DNA of 64,000 bases from Neelides folsomi (Eukaryota; Arthropoda; Collembola; Neelipleona; Neelidae): assembly GCA_034687125.1 (NCBI GenBank), contig JAQGBZ010000055.1, positions 184,851 through 248,850 on the forward strand, given 5' to 3'. Below the pieces are notes generated by a model. The model had not been told where the DNA came from and made no database searches. It was given only the letters and a program-made list of their open reading frames with translations. Position numbers and translations under genes: made by a program. Within the stretch, counting starts at the first letter, position 1; the number at the start of each line of letters is the position of its first letter. Of the stretch, positions 48,526 to 59,950 are shown piece by piece.

Positions 48526-50953
48526 ATGGCAGGTCGCGGCGGGTCACACGGGTATTGCCTCAAATGGAAGTATCATCCGAACAACCTCCTTCACATGTTC
48601 AACCAGCTCCTCCTCAACGAGAGCTTCACCGACGTCCTCGTCGCTTGTGAGGGGAAGGCCATCAAATGCCACAAGGTGACCTTATTGACCCACTTCCGTC
48701 TTTTCCCTCCATCCCTAACTCTGCTCACCCTTTGACCCCTTACAGATGGTCCTCTCGGCCTGCTCAAAATACTTCGAGCAGGTGTTTTGCGAGTACCCGC
48801 AACAAAACTCAACCTTGGTCATCCTCAAGGACATGAAGTTCGCCGACGTCCAAGCCATCGTCGAGTTCATGTACCAGGGAGAAATCAATGTAGCTCATGT
48901 AAGAAAATTTATTTAAACTTGTTCAACTCTCTCACTTTAAACTCCTTTTAAATTAGTTCAATTAATTCGATTAAAAGTCAAATTGTCACTTCCGGCTTAA
49001 TCTCACAAGTTGAGGAATTTTCTAGAGGAATTTTAAATGGCTGGACTTTGGGATTAAATCGATCTTATTGTTGAGTCTAATAAGTTTCAATGAATTGGTG
49101 GGTGAATTTGACATGAGTTATTTATAATTGTGCAAATAACGTGTGTGTGGTGGAAGCTGAGAACAAACCTTCTGACTCACTGACAGAGTTGACATTGATG
49201 GGACATTTTTTTATTTTTTATTTGGTCCCATCTGGAGAATTGGGTCGTTGGAGAAGAGCTCTGAGTTCCTTAACCCCAATTGATCAAATACTCCTTTATA
49301 ATGCTTGCTAGAATCAACACCAAGTGTTATTAACTTTTTATTTTATTAGATCAACAAACTACAATTAATCATTAAGTAGGGCTTGAATCAACTTCTTCCT
49401 CTTTTCCCATTCTAATACGCAATTGCGATTTTTCGATTCAATTCTTATTTATTAGTACCGTATACTCTATCGTATATCGTATCGCATAAATTATATAATA
49501 CAATTCAGTATGACATTATGACATGACAAATAGTGAATCTTTGATGGGAAAATAATGAAAATTTTTATGAATCGTTAATCTTTCAGTTTTAACTGTTATA
49601 AAAATGATGTTTCAAAATTACTAAAACTATTTTTTTATTTCCAGGATCAATTGGCTTCACTTCTGAGAGCAGCGGAGAGTCTGCAGGTCAAAGGTCTTGC
49701 AGATATCACGGGTCCAGGTGGTGGGAGCAGCGGCGGAGCGGCTGTGGTGAACAATAAAGACGAGTCCGACTTGGTGGAAACAGACTCCGGTCCTCCTTCC
49801 CCGCCCTCTGTCTCTATCGACAATTCGGAGGGGTCAGTGGAGGCCTCGGCGAAGCGGAAACGTGGTCGGCCTGCAATCTCCTTAGAAAACATGTCAGACG
49901 GCATTTCGCTGTCGATGGCCGGCGGGGACGAGGAATTTTCCATCGGGAGCATCCTCGAGTCACACTTCAGCCTTGGCCGAGGAGCTTCGGGGGCCTCCAA
50001 CGCCTCCAAGAACGCACGTGGGCGAAGGAAGCTCATCATGCCTTCCGGTGTCCCGCCAATGGCCGATGAGGCCCACGACGACGACGATGACGAAGACATG
50101 GGAGAGGAGGATGAAGTCACCGAGGATGATGTTGCTCATATTGTCAAAATGACAGAGTACATTGAAAAGTGAGCTTTTTAATTAATACTAAAATTTAATA
50201 TGATTAAGGCATCATCTTCAGTTTCTTCAGTGTTTTTAATTTCTTTACACCTTTTACGTAAATTGACTCTATTTGGTCGAATATAGAATTAATAAGTTTA
50301 TTTAGAATTTAATTTATTTTAATAATTTTTCCAGGGGTGGTTCCAGACCTCAATTTTGGGATGAGCCGACAACGAAGAAAATCATGAATGCGATTCGATC
50401 TAAGAAAATGGAAATGAAAGCGGCGGCTGAGCTCCTCGGAGTGTCTTATTCAACGCTCTATTCAAGATACAGAGAGGTAATTTTATTTTCAATTAAAACT
50501 ACCGTTAAAATCGGAATGTAACATAATAGTTTTATTATGTTATTAATCTTATTAATTTATTAGTTTTGATGATTTGTTAAATATTTTCAGCTTCACGGCT
50601 ACTTAAAAATGCCACACACTCAAGATACGAATTTCAATTACTATCAAGTCCTCAATCTCCTCCGGGCGGGTCAAATTACACTCCAAGATGCGGCCAAGCG
50701 GCTGAACATCCACGAGAAAACTTTGGGCTCCTATTTGTCCTCTTCCGGGCCGAAGAAACCGCGACTCGGAACTTCCTCCTCCGAACTCCAATTCTTCACT
50801 ACTCCCGCCCCGCAGTCTCCTGCCTCGCCCTACACATCCCTCCATCCTCCCGAACCCCCAAACACCCACATGATGAAGGACGAATATTCCGACGACGACT
50901 CGGGGGACGAGGACAAAAACGACGACCTCGGAGATTCCTGGCCCAACCAATGA
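48526..50953 (+). CDS. BTB/POZ transcription factor with psq-type helix-turn-helix
   Basis: This is a likely nuclear DNA-binding factor of the insect TTK/BAB/lola BTB group. Five exons join in phase to 443 residues: 48526-48675, 48746-48898, 49645-50168, 50335-50476 and 50591-50953. The BTB domain covers about residues 10-115 and has the group's signature (YCLKWKYHPNNLLHMFNQLL, FTDVLVACEGKAIKCHKMVL, CSKYFEQVF, FVEFMYQGEINV type). A basic AT-hook-like KRKRGRPA follows near residue 165, then an acidic run. Exon 4 encodes a psq-type HTH (TTKKIMNAIRSKKMEMKAAA, then LLGVSYSTLYSRYRE). Exon 5 starts with a second HTH-like segment (NLLRAGQITLQDAAKRLNIH). The tail is Pro/Ser-rich and acidic. I cannot assign one named orthologue. 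Confidence 0.88.
48899..49644 (+). other. BTB/psq intron 2
   Basis: This 746-bp AT-rich intron contains no recognisable feature. Confidence 0.6.
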
Positions 50954-52386
50954 CACCACTCCGTTTGCTAAAAAGTCAAAAGTCACTCGTCTCTCCACTC
51001 TAAAACACTCCTCTTTTAGTTAAAAATTTAAAAATAATGTTTTTAGAATCTATAACTTGTTAACTAAATCATGTTATTCATTCCGGGTTCAACCGGGATT
51101 TTTTGAATTAAATTCAACAGATAACTTTGTTGAAACTAATTGACGTTGGGTTCGGAGGAATTCCGTGACTCTGACAGTTAGTTCAAGATATTGTAAATGT
51201 AGGGAAATGAACCTTTTTTAAAGGTTAAAAAATATATTCTATAATAACCTTAAAAAGCTTATAAATAAAATAAATATCTCCTACAAATCATATATAGCTA
51301 ACTTGATACGTAAATTAACATTCTGTTTACCAGAGGGGATTTGAACCTTTTAGTTAAAATTATGTCATGTAGTTTTTTTTCATATAATCACCTTTTTAAA
51401 TAGGATTAATTTATTGCTATAAAATTGTGAGAGTTGAAGCCACTCAATGTTAAAAATGGTATACATAAAAATTGTTACATGTCAAACTTTATAATGTGTG
51501 TGTACATAAATATAAAAGAGAATTTATATTGATAATAAGATTTAATACACCGAATCAATTTCACTTTAATTCCATAAACTTCCTAAACAATAATTAATTG
51601 TAGTTTTGGGTGTAACTTCTTTTTTTTAAATCCATTATTTTAATTTTGACAAATAGCGCTCAAAGGCGCTGAGACTAGGTCTACATAATACATAGTTAGG
51701 TAACATAATAATTTAATTCATTGTTGAGTAATGTGCTTATTATTGTGAGAAATATATTTTTAGCTAGAAATTGTTGACTGGAATTCTTACCTACATTGTA
51801 ACACGCTTAATTTAAAATTATCACAATTGTTTAGAGCATTTAATTTGTTAATTGATTTCTAGCTGATCAAATATTAATTTGGAACTGAAACTTTAATCCA
51901 AAAACCGTCCTTGATAGCCATTTTAAATCCAGAATTTTCCTTTGTGGCTATTCTTTCGCCGTTAGTTAAAATCGATAGTTAAACTATCAGAGTTCCATAT
52001 TTGAATTTATATATGGTAGATCTATTTTGAGGCAACTCGTGGAGTACCATTTGACAAATTTTAAATAAATAAATTCGGAATTTCCGCTCTAGTGGAATAT
52101 TTAGGGATTTATATCTAAATGCTACAATACCTGCTAGATTAAATAATTTAGAAACAAATTCATCGATTCAACCTGTTAATAAACAATTGTTTTGGAAGAT
52201 CCTTAAGTTCTTTATTTATCACAAATTAAATTAGAATAAAATGCTCTTGCAGGCATTTCATTTAAATAAATTGTTTCATCGAGATTAAAATTCAATATTA
52301 TTCCATATTGAATTTCTAGGTACGTTTAGTGCATTTTATTTAGTACACACACTATGTTTACATTCAATAAATATATAAGTACATAC
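50954..52386. other. AT-rich intergenic spacer
   Basis: 1.4 kb of AT-rich DNA lies after the BTB/psq gene. Open frames are short and no gene is supported. Confidence 0.55.
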
Positions 52387-52470
52387 TATACAGGGTGCGT
52401 CAAAAGTTGTTTACTTTTTTATGTGATTGTCTATTTAAAATAGAAAGCAACTTTTGACTAACCCTATACA
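52387..52470. mobile_element. 84-bp mini inverted-repeat element
   Basis: The ends TATACAGGGTGCGTCAAAAG and (inverted, right end) TGTATAGGGTTAGTCAAAAG are imperfect inverted repeats of about 26 bp around a 30-bp AT-rich centre. A CAGGGTG...CAAAAGT terminus is typical of Tc1/mariner-like inverted repeats in arthropods. It is probably a very short MITE or a deletion remnant. Confidence 0.6.
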
Positions 52471-52704
52471 CACAGTCGAGCTTTTATTTATTTTTAGGTA
52501 TTTGGGTCCAAAAGGCCATGCTCCTAAATTCAAACTCAATGTCAATAGTGAATACTGTGAAAAGGTCTTGTTCAGGATTTTTACCCTTTTAACTTATTTG
52601 ACTTATTAACTACCTATTTGTTTTTAAGTGTAGAGAGCCTTTTGAGGGTTTTCACCTTATTGGACTCTCCAGTTTTCTCATCATATCAAACTGAAGAAAT
52701 AAAG

Positions 52705-52979
52705 ATGTCCTCAGAAGAAAATGAAGATCTTTGGGATGAGGAAGTTAACAGGTGGCTTCTTAAATACCTTACATGTTTATTTTTTAATTTTGGAACAAAT
52801 GTTTCATTTTCAGACAAATGCTGGCCTCTGAGAAATGTGAGAGGAAAAGGGAGGAGATAGGAGAATTGAAGTACAAGATTGAAAAAGACTCTCGACATTT
52901 AATGATCATGTTTGCCGTCCTCGCCCTCGGCTTTGCCATTTATTACAAGATTTATCATCCAATGTTATTTGGTGCATAA
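52705..52979 (+). CDS. Small tail-anchored membrane protein, 70 residues
   Basis: Two exons, 52705-52751 and 52814-52979, join in phase. The N-terminus is acidic (MSSEENEDLWDEEVNRQM), followed by a charged helix likely to form a coiled coil (about residues 20-42). A single hydrophobic segment, MIMFAVLALGFAIYY, sits close to the C-terminus, the layout of a tail-anchored protein. I do not recognise the family. A second small protein with a similar plan (WDEE motif, charged helix, C-terminal anchor ending in a YY pair) is encoded at 56113-56515 on the other side of AGXT2. AATAAA is at 53005-53010. Confidence 0.75.
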
Positions 52980-53004
52980 AAATGTCAATTGAATTAATGA
53001 TTTG

Positions 53005-53010
53005 AATAAA
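53005..53010 (+). terminator. Polyadenylation signal of the small tail-anchored gene
   Basis: AATAAA lies 26 nt past the stop codon at 52979. Confidence 0.6.
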
Positions 53011-53243
53011 ATAAATGCCACAATACTCAATAGATAATAATTAGAATATCTAATATGGCGGTTCTAATTTATATTATTATTATGATGATTATTTATGAGG
53101 CATACTATTGTTATCCAAGCATTTATCTTCAGTGATCACTTTTAGACAAATAAAAATACTTCTGACAAATGTGTATTGGCAAATTAACTTTTTAATTGAC
53201 AATAATAATTATAGAATAAGTATAATAAGTATATTTTAACAAA

Positions 53244-55209
53244 TTAATTTTTTGTAGAATGTCGATCAAAGACTTTCCGCATTGTTGAAATGGCTAATTC
53301 CACATCTTCATTATTGAGACACATTGGGGGCGTCATTCTTAACACATTCCCACTGTAGCCTCCTTTGCCCAACAATAATCCATCGTTTTTTAAATCTTCA
53401 AATATGGCGTTGACTTTGGGTGATTCAAGAGGTTCTTTGGTTTCTTTGTCTTTCACCAGCTCTAGCCCCAACATAAGTCCTTTCCCCCTCACGTCCCCGA
53501 TGATGGAAAACTCCGAACGCAAAGAGTCCAAACCGGATAAAAACATTTGGCCAAGGATTTTGCAGCGATTTTGAAGCCCCTCTTCCTCGATTACGTCTAA
53601 AACGGCTTCACCGACGGCACAACCCATCGGGTTTCCGCCGAATGTATTGAAATGACTCGCTGCCGTCATGCAATTTGCGATTTTCTCGCTCGTGATAACA
53701 GCCGCAAGTGGGAACCCATTTCCTAGAATAATTAAAATTCCAATTTTATTAAATATTTATTTTGAAATAATTAATTATTTTATTATTAAATGATTAATTA
53801 TTAATGCTATTAACTTTATATTATATTTCTCAATTCTGTACTTAATTGGCAAATAGGTATTTAATTTTAATATATAATTTTCAATAATTGGTTTGGTTTA
53901 TTTACCAATGCTCTTAGCAAGTGTGACAATATCAGGGATAACTCCATGAGATTCAAAATCCCACATTTTGTCTCCAGTCCGTCCGAAGCCCGTTTGAACT
54001 TCATCGGAAATGGTCAAACCGCCATATGATTTAACAAGGTCAAAGGCTTTTTTCACGTATCCTCTCGGATACTGAACGACTCCGCCTACGCCTTGAATCG
54101 ACTCGATGAACATCCCTGCCACTTTCTTTTGAGGGATTGTGTGGACGATGAGTTCATCGAGTTGTTTGACATATTGGTCCTCTGCTTGGCACGTCCCTTG
54201 GCAAGAGCAAGAACGATCGACTTGGACCGACGAGTCGCGGCATTTATTCCCGCCCCAAATCCCTCTATAAGGGTCGGGATTCATGGCCTTTAATTGAAAT
54301 CAATCAAATTAACTTCTAATTCCATTAAAGTGTCATTAATTTTTTAATACATGATGAATTCCGGCGAATATTGCGGGAGAATTTTGCTTCCAAGTTGAAT
54401 GTCCGGTGAGTCCCATTGTTGAAGGACTCATTCCATGATAGCCATTACGAAGAGCCACAACGTCCCAATTCCCACTTGCTACACGGGCCATCAAGAGAGC
54501 CAAGTCATTCGCCTCTGACCCGCTGTTCACCAAATACACTACCTATCCATTTAAAATTTAAATTAATTATATTGAAAAAATTATTTATATAAAATTAATT
54601 ATAATTACAGACACAATACTTAATATACCTATGTATATAAGTACAATAATAACTTTACATCTTATTTAATCATGTTATTAATTTAATATTTTAATTTGAA
54701 GATTAAGGAAAACGTTGTTTTTAAATTTCCCACTCTAAAGGCGGCTTATAACATAGAGCAACCTTAAGGGGTTTACCTTCAAGGGGTCGGGGAATTTGGC
54801 AGCGAGTTTTTGAGCGTAAGAATGCAGCGGCTCGTTGAGGTAAATATTGGTGGTGTGCCAAAGAAGGTCAGCTTGCTTCTTCAACGCATCTACCACTTTC
54901 CTTAATGGGACAAAATGACAATTGAAACAATTAAAAGAAAGTTCATTAATACTAATAATTAATTAAAATGCATGTTAAATTGGAGTTTTACGGGTGAGAA
55001 TGTCCCACACCGACAGTGACGATTCCACCGAATAAATCCAAGTATTTTTTTCCCTCGTGGTCGAAGATCCATTGCATCTTGGCATTCCGGACGAGGAGCG
55101 GACGGGCGAAGTGGGTTGCTTTGCCCACACTTGGGTGGATATGAGATGCCCGGATTTTGGCCACTTCGGCCGGGCCGGAGAGTTTTCGGACAAAAGACGT
55201 GAGCCGCAT
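53244..55209 (-). CDS. AGXT2: Alanine-glyoxylate aminotransferase 2, mitochondrial
   Basis: This PLP-dependent class III aminotransferase transfers amino groups to glyoxylate, and also acts on dimethylarginine and beta-aminoisobutyrate in known orthologues. Five exons join in phase to 464 residues: 55209-54992, 54900-54777, 54542-54351, 54287-53906 and 53722-53244. The N-terminus MRLTSFVRKLSG is basic and could be a mitochondrial presequence. Motifs include GKKYLDLFGGIVTVGVGHSH, VYLVNSGSEANDLA, the ISDEVQTGFGRTG block with the cofactor-binding Asp, TLAKSIGNGFPLAAVI with the PLP lysine, and HFNTFGGNPMGCAVG. An upstream in-frame ATG at 55272 would add 21 residues. The gene is flanked by the two small tail-anchored genes on the other strand. 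Confidence 0.95.
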
Positions 55210-56112
55210 GGTTTCACAAGAACTAAATGAAGGGAACTGCCAAGGTCTCTCCAATCCTGTCTGATTGCACAACCTTAAGAGATAGGGGAATTTCTCCAGA
55301 TGTCAACTTGGTTTGGGTGAATGCAACGTGGACTGTGAGTTCTACGACATAAAAATACAGAGTTTGAATGAATTCAATGATGTTGAAATAAACTCTGATG
55401 ACCGATCACTTTTGTACAATAAAATTTAATAGTTTTTATACTTATAATTATAATATTCAATACTCGATAAATAGTTTTAAATATTTTTATTACATATCAA
55501 GCTTATAATATTTACATAATATACAGATACTATAAACAACATTGTCTAAAATACCATATATAATGTCTAATGTCTAATTTAACATATAAATTATAACTAT
55601 ACCTCATTCACTGCTAATTTACGCTTGAGATTTAGAAGCCCTATCAAGTGCATTATTAAAATATTGTTACTAACTGAACTGAGAATTTTAATAATGCACT
55701 TGAATTTTAATAATCTCAAGCGCAAGTTAGCCGTGAATGAATTATAATGAAATATTACAGTCTACATAATAATATGTATTTACCTACCTGTTTGTTCTAT
55801 GTATGAAATATATACAGATATGTATATGTATTGTATATTACAGATGTAGTATGTATGGTATATTTAAAATTGGAAGTGGCTTACTTTCCCAATTTGGAAA
55901 AGGTTGGGGAAAAATTTTAATAAAAGTATAAAAATAGTAAGTAACTGTATATACTGTATATGCAATACAATAAGTAATACAAAATATATAGGAACCCAAA
56001 TACTGATTTTCCAATTTTGTCGAGTTTCCTTTTAGTTAAGCAGTGAAAATTGACGTTCCAAAAGGATTCCTTATTTTAGTTTAATTTTAATTCATCTCTA
56101 AAGTTCGCTGAT
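55210..56112. other. Intergenic spacer with a hairpin element
   Basis: This 900-bp AT-rich spacer between the divergent AGXT2 and the 56113 gene contains the hairpin element at 55604-55740. No gene is supported. Confidence 0.55.
55604..55740. mobile_element. 137-bp hairpin (MITE-like) element
   Basis: The left arm (CATTCACTGCTAATTTACGC, then TTGAGATT and CAAGTGCATTATTAAAAT) is repeated inverted on the right (ATTTTAATAATGCACTTG, then AATCTCAAGCGCAAGTTAGC, then CGTGAATG). The arms cover nearly the whole element, leaving a small loop, so the RNA or single strand would fold into one long imperfect hairpin. Confidence 0.7.
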
Positions 56113-56515
56113 ATGCCGGACGGGAACCGTTCTTATCGTGGAAGCATCTCAGATTCGCAAGAACATGACCAACAGAATGGTTTAATACCTCTTGAAAGGT
56201 AACAACTAAACCCCTATATTATACAAAGTTTGAGGGTGAATGAAAGATATCTTTAATTTTATGACCTGGGACGACAGAGAAGAGCATGAAATTGGAGCAA
56301 GAATATGTGAAACTGTCCAGGTTCAGGAAGCTGCAGGTCTGGCCCCGGCGAAGGCGACGACGGCGGAGACGGCGGCTTGGGACGAGGAAATGATAGAGAA
56401 CAACAGAAAGCTGCAATTACGAATGGACTTTCTGGAAAAAGTCATTTTCAGCTTCTTATTCCTCATCATAATCTTGGTTGCCATTTTGGGCACATATTAT
56501 TTTATTCAAAAATAA
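56113..56515 (+). CDS. Small tail-anchored membrane protein, 107 residues
   Basis: Two exons, 56113-56198 and 56278-56515, join in phase across a 79-nt intron. The N-terminus is polar (MPDGNRSYRGSISDSQEHDQ), and the middle is Ala/Glu-rich with VQVQEAAGLAPAKATTAETA. An AAWDEEMIENNRKLQLRMDF helix follows and a hydrophobic anchor (FSFLFLIIILVAILGTYYFI) ends the chain. The plan is that of a tail-anchored protein facing the cytosol. The family is not recognised. An alternative start at 56240, inside the proposed intron, would give 91 residues with the same C-terminus. AATAAA is at 56589-56594. Confidence 0.7.
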
Positions 56516-56888
56516 CAAATTACATAATAATTAGTTTCGGCATTTTAAATCCATATTTACTTACAAAATGGTATATTGATTTATCATAAATAAATAATTC
56601 TTTTTAATTCTTTGCGACTTGTGAAACAATTAATTACATAATCATTAACTTACTTTAAGTAATAAAATTATAAAAAGAACGTTTATTCAATTGACAAGTG
56701 CCTTGAGTGATTGAGTGAGCCTTTTGGTGAATGAGACTAAACAATGAGAAAAATTGAAAAAGGAGAAATCTCTATTTACAACTATCATTATTTTAATTTT
56801 ATCATTATCCTCCTCATTGACAATAAGATTTAGATTGAGTTTGTAGAAAATCTTCATTCTCTTCTGTTTATCATCTTTGATTAAATCA
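56516..56888 (+). other. Spacer upstream of CPPED1
   Basis: This 370-bp AT-rich spacer holds the 3' end of the tail-anchored gene (AATAAA at 56589-56594) and the probable CPPED1 promoter. Nothing else is visible. Confidence 0.55.
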
Positions 56889-58188
56889 ATGTCATCAATT
56901 ATGGATTGGGCCCAAGTTCCTTTCCCGACTCAATTGCCCAACGCCGACATTTCCGCCTTCGACTCTTCGGTCGAGAAAGAATGGAAAGGAGATTTTGGGT
57001 TCATCCAAGCCGCCGACACCCAATTTGGACTCATCGCTGACCGATACGAACAGCCGAAGGAGGAGTGGGAAGAAGAAATGAAATTGACCTCTCAACTCAT
57101 CGTCACCCTCAACTCCATGAACCCAAAGCCCAAGTTTATGGTCATTTGCGGAGACATGCTAAATGCTTTTCCAAGTAACTTCAAATAATTAATTTATTAT
57201 GTTAAAGTTTTAATCAATAACAATAATTATTCAATGTTATTGCTAATAATTCTAATTTTTAAAATCATTATTCATGGTTAATTGTAATATTCTTAATTTG
57301 ATTGTCAATAGAAGACCAAGGAGAATTGCGAGAGCGTCAATACAAAGATTTCATCCGGATATTCAAAGCCTTGGATCCGGAGATCAAACTTGTTTGTGTT
57401 TGTGGAAATCACGACATGGGAGATTTCCCAACACCTCAAACTGTCCAGGTGTACAGAAAACAATTTGGAAAGGAATATTTTCACTTTTGGTGCGGAGGGG
57501 TCAAATTTGTCGTCCTGAATTCACAATACTTCAAAGCTCCAGATGCCGTTCCGGAAGAAACTCTCAAACACCTTCAATTTGTCGAAGAGATCGCTGACAA
57601 AGATGCTAAGCATATTGGTAAGATAAATTTTATTAAACTAAAAACTTTAAATTATTAATATTTTTATGCTATTATACCTGCACATGTTGATTTTGATTAA
57701 ATACTAATAACTTGGTTTATTTAAAAATTTACTTGATAAATCCCAATCAAATTCTAATATTCTTTTGAACTTTTCAGTTACTTTCCAGCATATTCCCTTC
57801 TTTTTGGAAAATCCCGATGAACCCGATCAATATTTCAATATCGATATTGAACCGAGGAATGAGCTCTTGAACAAATTGTACGATTCAGGTAATTGGACAA
57901 TTTATATTTTAATAACTATCGCTTAAAGCTCATTCCCATGATGAAATTATTTATGTATGTATTATTGAGTATACTAAAATAAATATAATTTTTGTGTTTG
58001 GTCCTGCAGGAGTTCGTTATGTATTTTGTGGTCATTATCATCGCAATGCTGGGGGTCGATTCAAAGACATGGACCAAGTGGTGACTTCAGCTGTGGGATG
58101 TCAACTGGGAAATGACAAAAGCGGATATCGAATGGTCAAAGTCAAAAAAGATGTTATAGAACACGAGTATATTCCCATTGTCCTTTAA
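56889..58188 (+). CDS. CPPED1: CPPED1-type serine/threonine metallophosphatase
   Basis: The human orthologue (CSTP1) is a calcineurin-like phosphoesterase that dephosphorylates AKT1 at Ser473. Four exons join in phase to 293 residues (human 314): 56889-57174, 57312-57617, 57778-57888 and 58010-58188. The metal-binding motifs appear in the right order: FIQAADTQFGL (variant of GDxH, with D-x-Q as in this family), MVICGDMLNAF, VCVCGNHDMGD, TFQHIPFF and FCGHYHRNAGG. KFVVLNSQYFKAPD between motifs is also typical. No signal peptide is present, so it is cytosolic. AATAAA follows at 58263-58268. The gene is convergent with the coiled-coil gene, whose stop codon is only 172 bp away. Confidence 0.95.
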
Positions 58189-58262
58189 TAATAATGTTTG
58201 TTATGATGGATGGAATTTATTTTAAATAGCTTTAACATTAACAATAATTTGGTGAATTGATG

Positions 58263-58268
58263 AATAAA
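58263..58268 (+). terminator. Polyadenylation signal of CPPED1
   Basis: AATAAA lies about 75 nt past the CPPED1 stop codon. Confidence 0.55.
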
Positions 58269-58359
58269 ATAAAAATTTTGATTTATTAATCATTAATAAT
58301 ATTTATTTCTGTATTTTATTGAATGTAAATGAAGCGGAGGTAAATTAAAAAATACTTTT

Positions 58360-59950
58360 TTACTTCTCACGAGGGAGATTCAAACCAGCAGTTGATTTCT
58401 CAAATTCACGCATTTCAACTCCAAGTCGCCTGCAAAAATCATTTGATCATTAATTTTAATTTTTAACATTCTTGCTAATTTTCTTATATTTGAACATTAA
58501 AATTCGTAGGGATTGAAAAAGATTTGATTAGAGAATTATTAAAGGAATTGTAAAGGTAATCTTACTCGACAAGTCTGTTACAAGACGAACGTGCAATTGA
58601 GAGAATTCGGTTGGCTTCGCTCTCTGCTTCTCCATTTCTCAATCCCTCACCACCAACGCCCTTAAAGAAAAATTAAATGAGTTAACTGCCATTATTTTTT
58701 TCGTTAATTCAGTTGATCTCAAATGAGTCAAAAGACCCAAAGTGAAGATTTGTATTAAATTAAATAATTAGAAGATTTGTATTAAATTAAATAATTAGAA
58801 GATTTGTATTAAATTAAATAATTAGAAGATCTGTATTAAATTATTACTCTCAGGATTGCAAGATCTGTTCGAAGTTCGCTCACAGTTCTTTCGGCTTCAG
58901 ATGCTCGCAGCTGATCATGTGAAATTGATTAAATATCCAATTTTTAATTTTATTAAAAATCGCTATTATTCTAATGGAGTTTATAAAAAATGTGTTATTT
59001 AATATTTATTTACATTAGCTGCTTCGAGGGCTTCAGAAGCTGCTCGAAGGGCTCGCCCAGTTTCAGATCTTTGCCCTACCAGTTCTCGTTCAAGCTCCTC
59101 GATCCTAAAAATGGCCCATTAAGTAATTAAAAATCAATTCTTAATTAAATAAAATGATTTTTTAAGAATAAGAATATTATTATTCTAAATAACATATTAA
59201 TATTAATTATATACATCATTATTAAATTAAATTTCCTACCTTCGATTTCTATCGTGGAGTTCTCTCCTGAGGGTCTCTGGGTCATTGTGCAATCTTGAGG
59301 GCGGAGATGCTGCAGGTGCCGTTGAGGAACATTGCATTGGCCCATCAGAGAGGAAATCGGGAAGGGCGGGAGGAGCAAGATCTTCTTCCCCGACCCGCCG
59401 TCGGGCCTTCACTGGTCGACTCGTATTGGAGTGACTAGCAAAGTCAGGAAGGATGTCGCCAAGGACCGAGAGGTCAAGAGCTCGCTGCTCCCCCTCGAGA
59501 ACCAAATGGTCTTGGACAAAGTCGGGCAAGCCGCCCATGTCTCCGCCCCCGCTAACGTCCCCGCCACTGTGGCCGTCCCAACGGCGTCCGCGGACCGGAA
59601 CAACATCCGACTGCGGCTGGAGGAAATGGCGGAAAGACAAGGCCCCTTCGTCACGGCGACCTCCTATGGCCCCTTCTGCAAAAATTAATTTAATTAATAA
59701 AATTAATTTAAAATAAATTAGGTATAAAATCCCAAAATACGTAGAATAATAATTGTTGTAAATAAAAGTCTTTAAAAATAATAATGATAATTTTTATGAT
59801 TATTTTGGCTTCTTAATGTTTTAAATATTACTTTAATAATGTATTTTATTGACCTTCGACCTCCATCCTATTAGAATTTGGCGAATGACGTCGTCGTGGA
59901 CCATTTCGACCTCCGTCTGGCTTATTCAGATGATTCCCACTGTTTTGCAT
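58360..59950 (-). CDS. Coiled-coil protein, possibly ENTR1 (SDCCAG3)-like
   Basis: Six exons join in phase to 283 residues: 59950-59854, 59675-59240, 59104-59014, 58910-58848, 58660-58566 and 58429-58360. The N-terminal half is Gly/Arg-rich with ALSFRHFLQ, followed by LPDFVQDHLVLEGEQRALDL and two further LPDF repeats. The C-terminal half is a coiled coil (RRELHDRNRRIEELERELV, SEALEAANLRASEAERTVSE). A short FSF-x-FL motif, an LPDFVQDH motif and a C-terminal coiled coil recall endosome-associated trafficking regulator 1, but this is from memory and unverified. The first donor (GAAG|GTCAAT) is weak, so exon 1 may be wrong; exons 2-6 are firmer. The gene diverges from EMC8/9 across about 800 bp. 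Confidence 0.6.
58744..58843. repeat. 27-bp tandem repeat, 3.7 copies
   Basis: GAAGATTTGTATTAAATTAA plus ATAATTA repeats with a 27-bp period. The first three copies are almost identical and the last is truncated. It lies in an intron of the coiled-coil gene, directly next to the exon ending at 58848. Confidence 0.9.

Noticed and set aside
51325-51350. tRNA-like T-arm (GGTTCAAATCCC on the minus strand)
   Set aside because: The stem is poorly paired and no acceptor, D or anticodon arms are found at the right spacing.
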